Origin: an uncultured Selenomonadales bacterium
Lineage (GTDB): Bacteria > Bacillota > Negativicutes > Selenomonadales > Selenomonadaceae
DNA: 6,423 nt
Assembly (NCBI GenBank): GCA_947305445.1
Contig: CAMZDU010000068.1
Coordinates: 1-6,423, forward strand
Direction: 5' to 3'
Below are positions 5,489-6,423 of the stretch, piece by piece. How positions within the stretch are numbered: position 1 is the first letter of the stretch; the number at the start of each line of letters is the position of its first letter. The notes beneath the pieces are model-generated. The model worked only from the letters and a program-made list of their open reading frames with translations. It was not told the origin of the DNA and searched no databases. A program made the translations under genes and the position numbers.

Positions 5489-5922
5489 GATTTTTTCTCC
5501 AACAAAATTTTTTTCGCGAAGGTCTCAAATTCTCCGCAACCGTAATTCACGAACGGAACGATCGAAATTCCGCCGCGAGCGTTGAAAAGCCCTTCCACCT
5601 CAAGATAGCGCGGCTCCAACAGCTTAATCAAGTCGTCGGCTATCGTGTTTATGACGTCCTCATGAAAAGTGCCGTGATTGCGAAAGCTCGTCAGGTACAG
5701 CTTGAGGCTTTTGCTCTCGACAAGCTTTTTGTCGGGAATGTAGCGGATTTTAATCGTCGCGTAGTCGGGCTGATGAGTTATCGGGCAGAGGCAGGTGAAT
5801 TCGTCCGAAGTCAGCGTGACGAAATAATTTCTGCCGGAATTTTTATTTTCAATCGCCTCCAAAAATTCGGGCGCGTAATCGTATTTGTAAGCAGTGAGCT
5901 TGCCCAAGCTTTTAAGTTCCAT
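5485..5922 (-). CDS. queF: NADPH-dependent 7-cyano-7-deazaguanine (preQ0) reductase QueF
   Basis: Reduces the nitrile of preQ0 to the amine preQ1, the last free-base step before insertion into tRNA in queuosine synthesis; a cytosolic tunnel-fold enzyme. At 145 residues it is the short unimodal type (Bacillus YkvM-like). C46 in [13 protein letters not shown] (43-55) is the nucleophile that forms the thioimide, and D53 is the expected proton donor. The QueF signature [14 protein letters not shown] (69-82) is followed by FHE (86-88) and a C-terminal [11 protein letters not shown] second cysteine (C44) sits two residues before the nucleophile, where Bacillus has Ser. The ATG has AAAAGGAG eight bases upstream, directly after the phosphatase stop (14-nt gap). 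It is the middle gene of a minus-strand cluster. No other queuosine genes are in view. Confidence 0.95.
   Translation of the reverse strand: MELKSLGKLTAYKYDYAPEFLEAIENKNSGRNYFVTLTSDEFTCLCPITHQPDYATIKIRYIPDKKLVESKSLKLYLTSFRNHGTFHEDVINTIADDLIKLLEPRYLEVEGLFNARGGISIVPFVNYGCGEFETFAKKILLEKKS
5486..5500 (-). promoter_or_regulatory. Ribosome binding site and overlapping stop/start at the queF-kinase junction
   Basis: On the minus strand GGAG (5500-5497) is followed eight bases later by TTG (5488-5486), whose last two bases begin the queF stop TGA (5487-5485). This fixes the TTG start of the kinase and suggests that ribosomes ending queF re-initiate on the kinase. Confidence 0.8.
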
Positions 5923-5936
5923 TGTGTAATCTCCTT

Positions 5937-6423
5937 TTAAGCGGCGCGTCTGCCGTCAACAATCTGCGCGTCGGAAATTCTTTGCAAAACGTCCGAGAGT
6001 TTATAAATCGCGTCCGCGTCAACCATTTGAAGTCCGCGCAATTTCAACGCAACTTTCATCGGAGGATTATCGAGCGTAAGCATTTCACGATTGACAATTT
6101 GTGCGGCGGAAGGATAGACGAGACTCAAGCAAGCGTATTCGTTGCCGTCGGAGCCGCGAAATTTTTTGATAACAATCTTTGACGCAATCGGAACGCGCTC
6201 TTCAAACGTACCGGGCAAAGTGTATTCTTCCACGCCAATAGCCGTCAACACGTTTGAAAGATTGGAGTCGTGCCCGCAGATAAAACTGAATTTGCGACCT
6301 GGCGTGTTAAGCTCGTCGGCAATGACGGCGAGCATCGGGCTTGCGAAAACTTTTGCGCCAATCGGGCGGTCGAAGTTGCTGTTAACCAGGAAAGAAGAAA
6401 CTTTCGCCACGTCGCGCATTTCG
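5937..6423 (-). CDS. Histidine acid phosphatase family protein, C-terminal part (gene runs off the window)
   Basis: The last 162 or so residues of a histidine-type phosphatase, similar in layout to glucose-1-phosphatase (Agp) and phytase-like enzymes. The HD motif appears as [15 protein letters not shown], where His and Asp serve in binding and as proton donor. It is followed by [20 protein letters not shown], matching the family's post-HD segment. The N-terminal RHGxRxP nucleophile motif and any signal peptide lie beyond the window, so substrate and periplasmic location cannot be judged. The frame is open through the window edge (the codon before the Met at 6419 is Glu), so that Met is probably internal; the family is about 400 residues. 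It ends 14 nt before queF and is likely in the same operon. Confidence 0.85.
   Translation of the reverse strand, partial: EMRDVAKVSSFLVNSNFDRPIGAKVFASPMLAVIADELNTPGRKFSFICGHDSNLSNVLTAIGVEEYTLPGTFEERVPIASKIVIKKFRGSDGNEYACLSLVYPSAAQIVNREMLTLDNPPMKVALKLRGLQMVDADAIYKLSDVLQRISDAQIVDGRRAA

Overview
The window looks like chromosomal DNA from an anaerobic, flagellated Negativicutes bacterium, probably Selenomonas-like. This rests on my recollection of the family: the flagellin N-terminus (MAMVVKNN.., SSGMKINSAQDDASGYAIS) and C-terminus resemble Selenomonas flagellins, the Feo proteins are of the Firmicutes type, and start sites have strong GGAGG-type ribosome binding sites about 8 nt from the start, including TTG starts. 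No database search was possible, so genus is an inference. There is no rRNA, tRNA, CRISPR array, insertion sequence or phage gene.

Left part (1-1612, plus strand): a stand-alone flagellin gene. It has a sigma-28-type promoter with a perfect GCCGATAA -10 element, a leader of about 155 nt, a complete 435-residue flagellin, and two 3' hairpins, the second a good Rho-independent terminator. A 13-bp perfect inverted repeat lies inside the variable domain.

Middle part (1772-4611, plus strand): a ferrous iron uptake locus. A consensus-like promoter (TTGATA, 17-nt spacer, extended -10 TATACT) is overlapped by a good Fur-box candidate and drives feoA (TTG start) and feoB, 3 nt apart. About 225 nt of non-coding DNA follows with three successive hairpins, the last a strong bidirectional terminator. 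Then comes a small gene joining a FeoB-associated-type, Cys-rich membrane N-terminus to a heavy-metal-associated (HMA, GMTCxxC) domain. The likely joint role is iron-repressed Fe(II) import: FeoB as the GTPase-linked channel, FeoA as its cytosolic regulator or partner, and the fusion protein as a possible metal-handling accessory.

Right part (4655-6423, minus strand): a tightly packed cluster read toward the feo locus. It runs from a histidine acid phosphatase (only its C-terminal part is in the window) to queF (preQ0 reductase, queuosine pathway) to a PdxY/PdxK-type pyridoxal kinase whose TTG start overlaps the queF stop. The phosphatase and kinase may both act on phosphate esters, but no shared pathway is evident. 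The plus and minus transcription units converge at 4612-4654, where two interlocked perfect inverted repeats (order a-b-a'-b') form an unusual junction.

Most noteworthy: the Cys-rich/HMA fusion next to feoAB, the terminator that separates it from feoB, the interlocked repeats at the convergent junction, the in-gene inverted repeat of the flagellin, and a possible leaderless 13-codon ORF over the feoA start.
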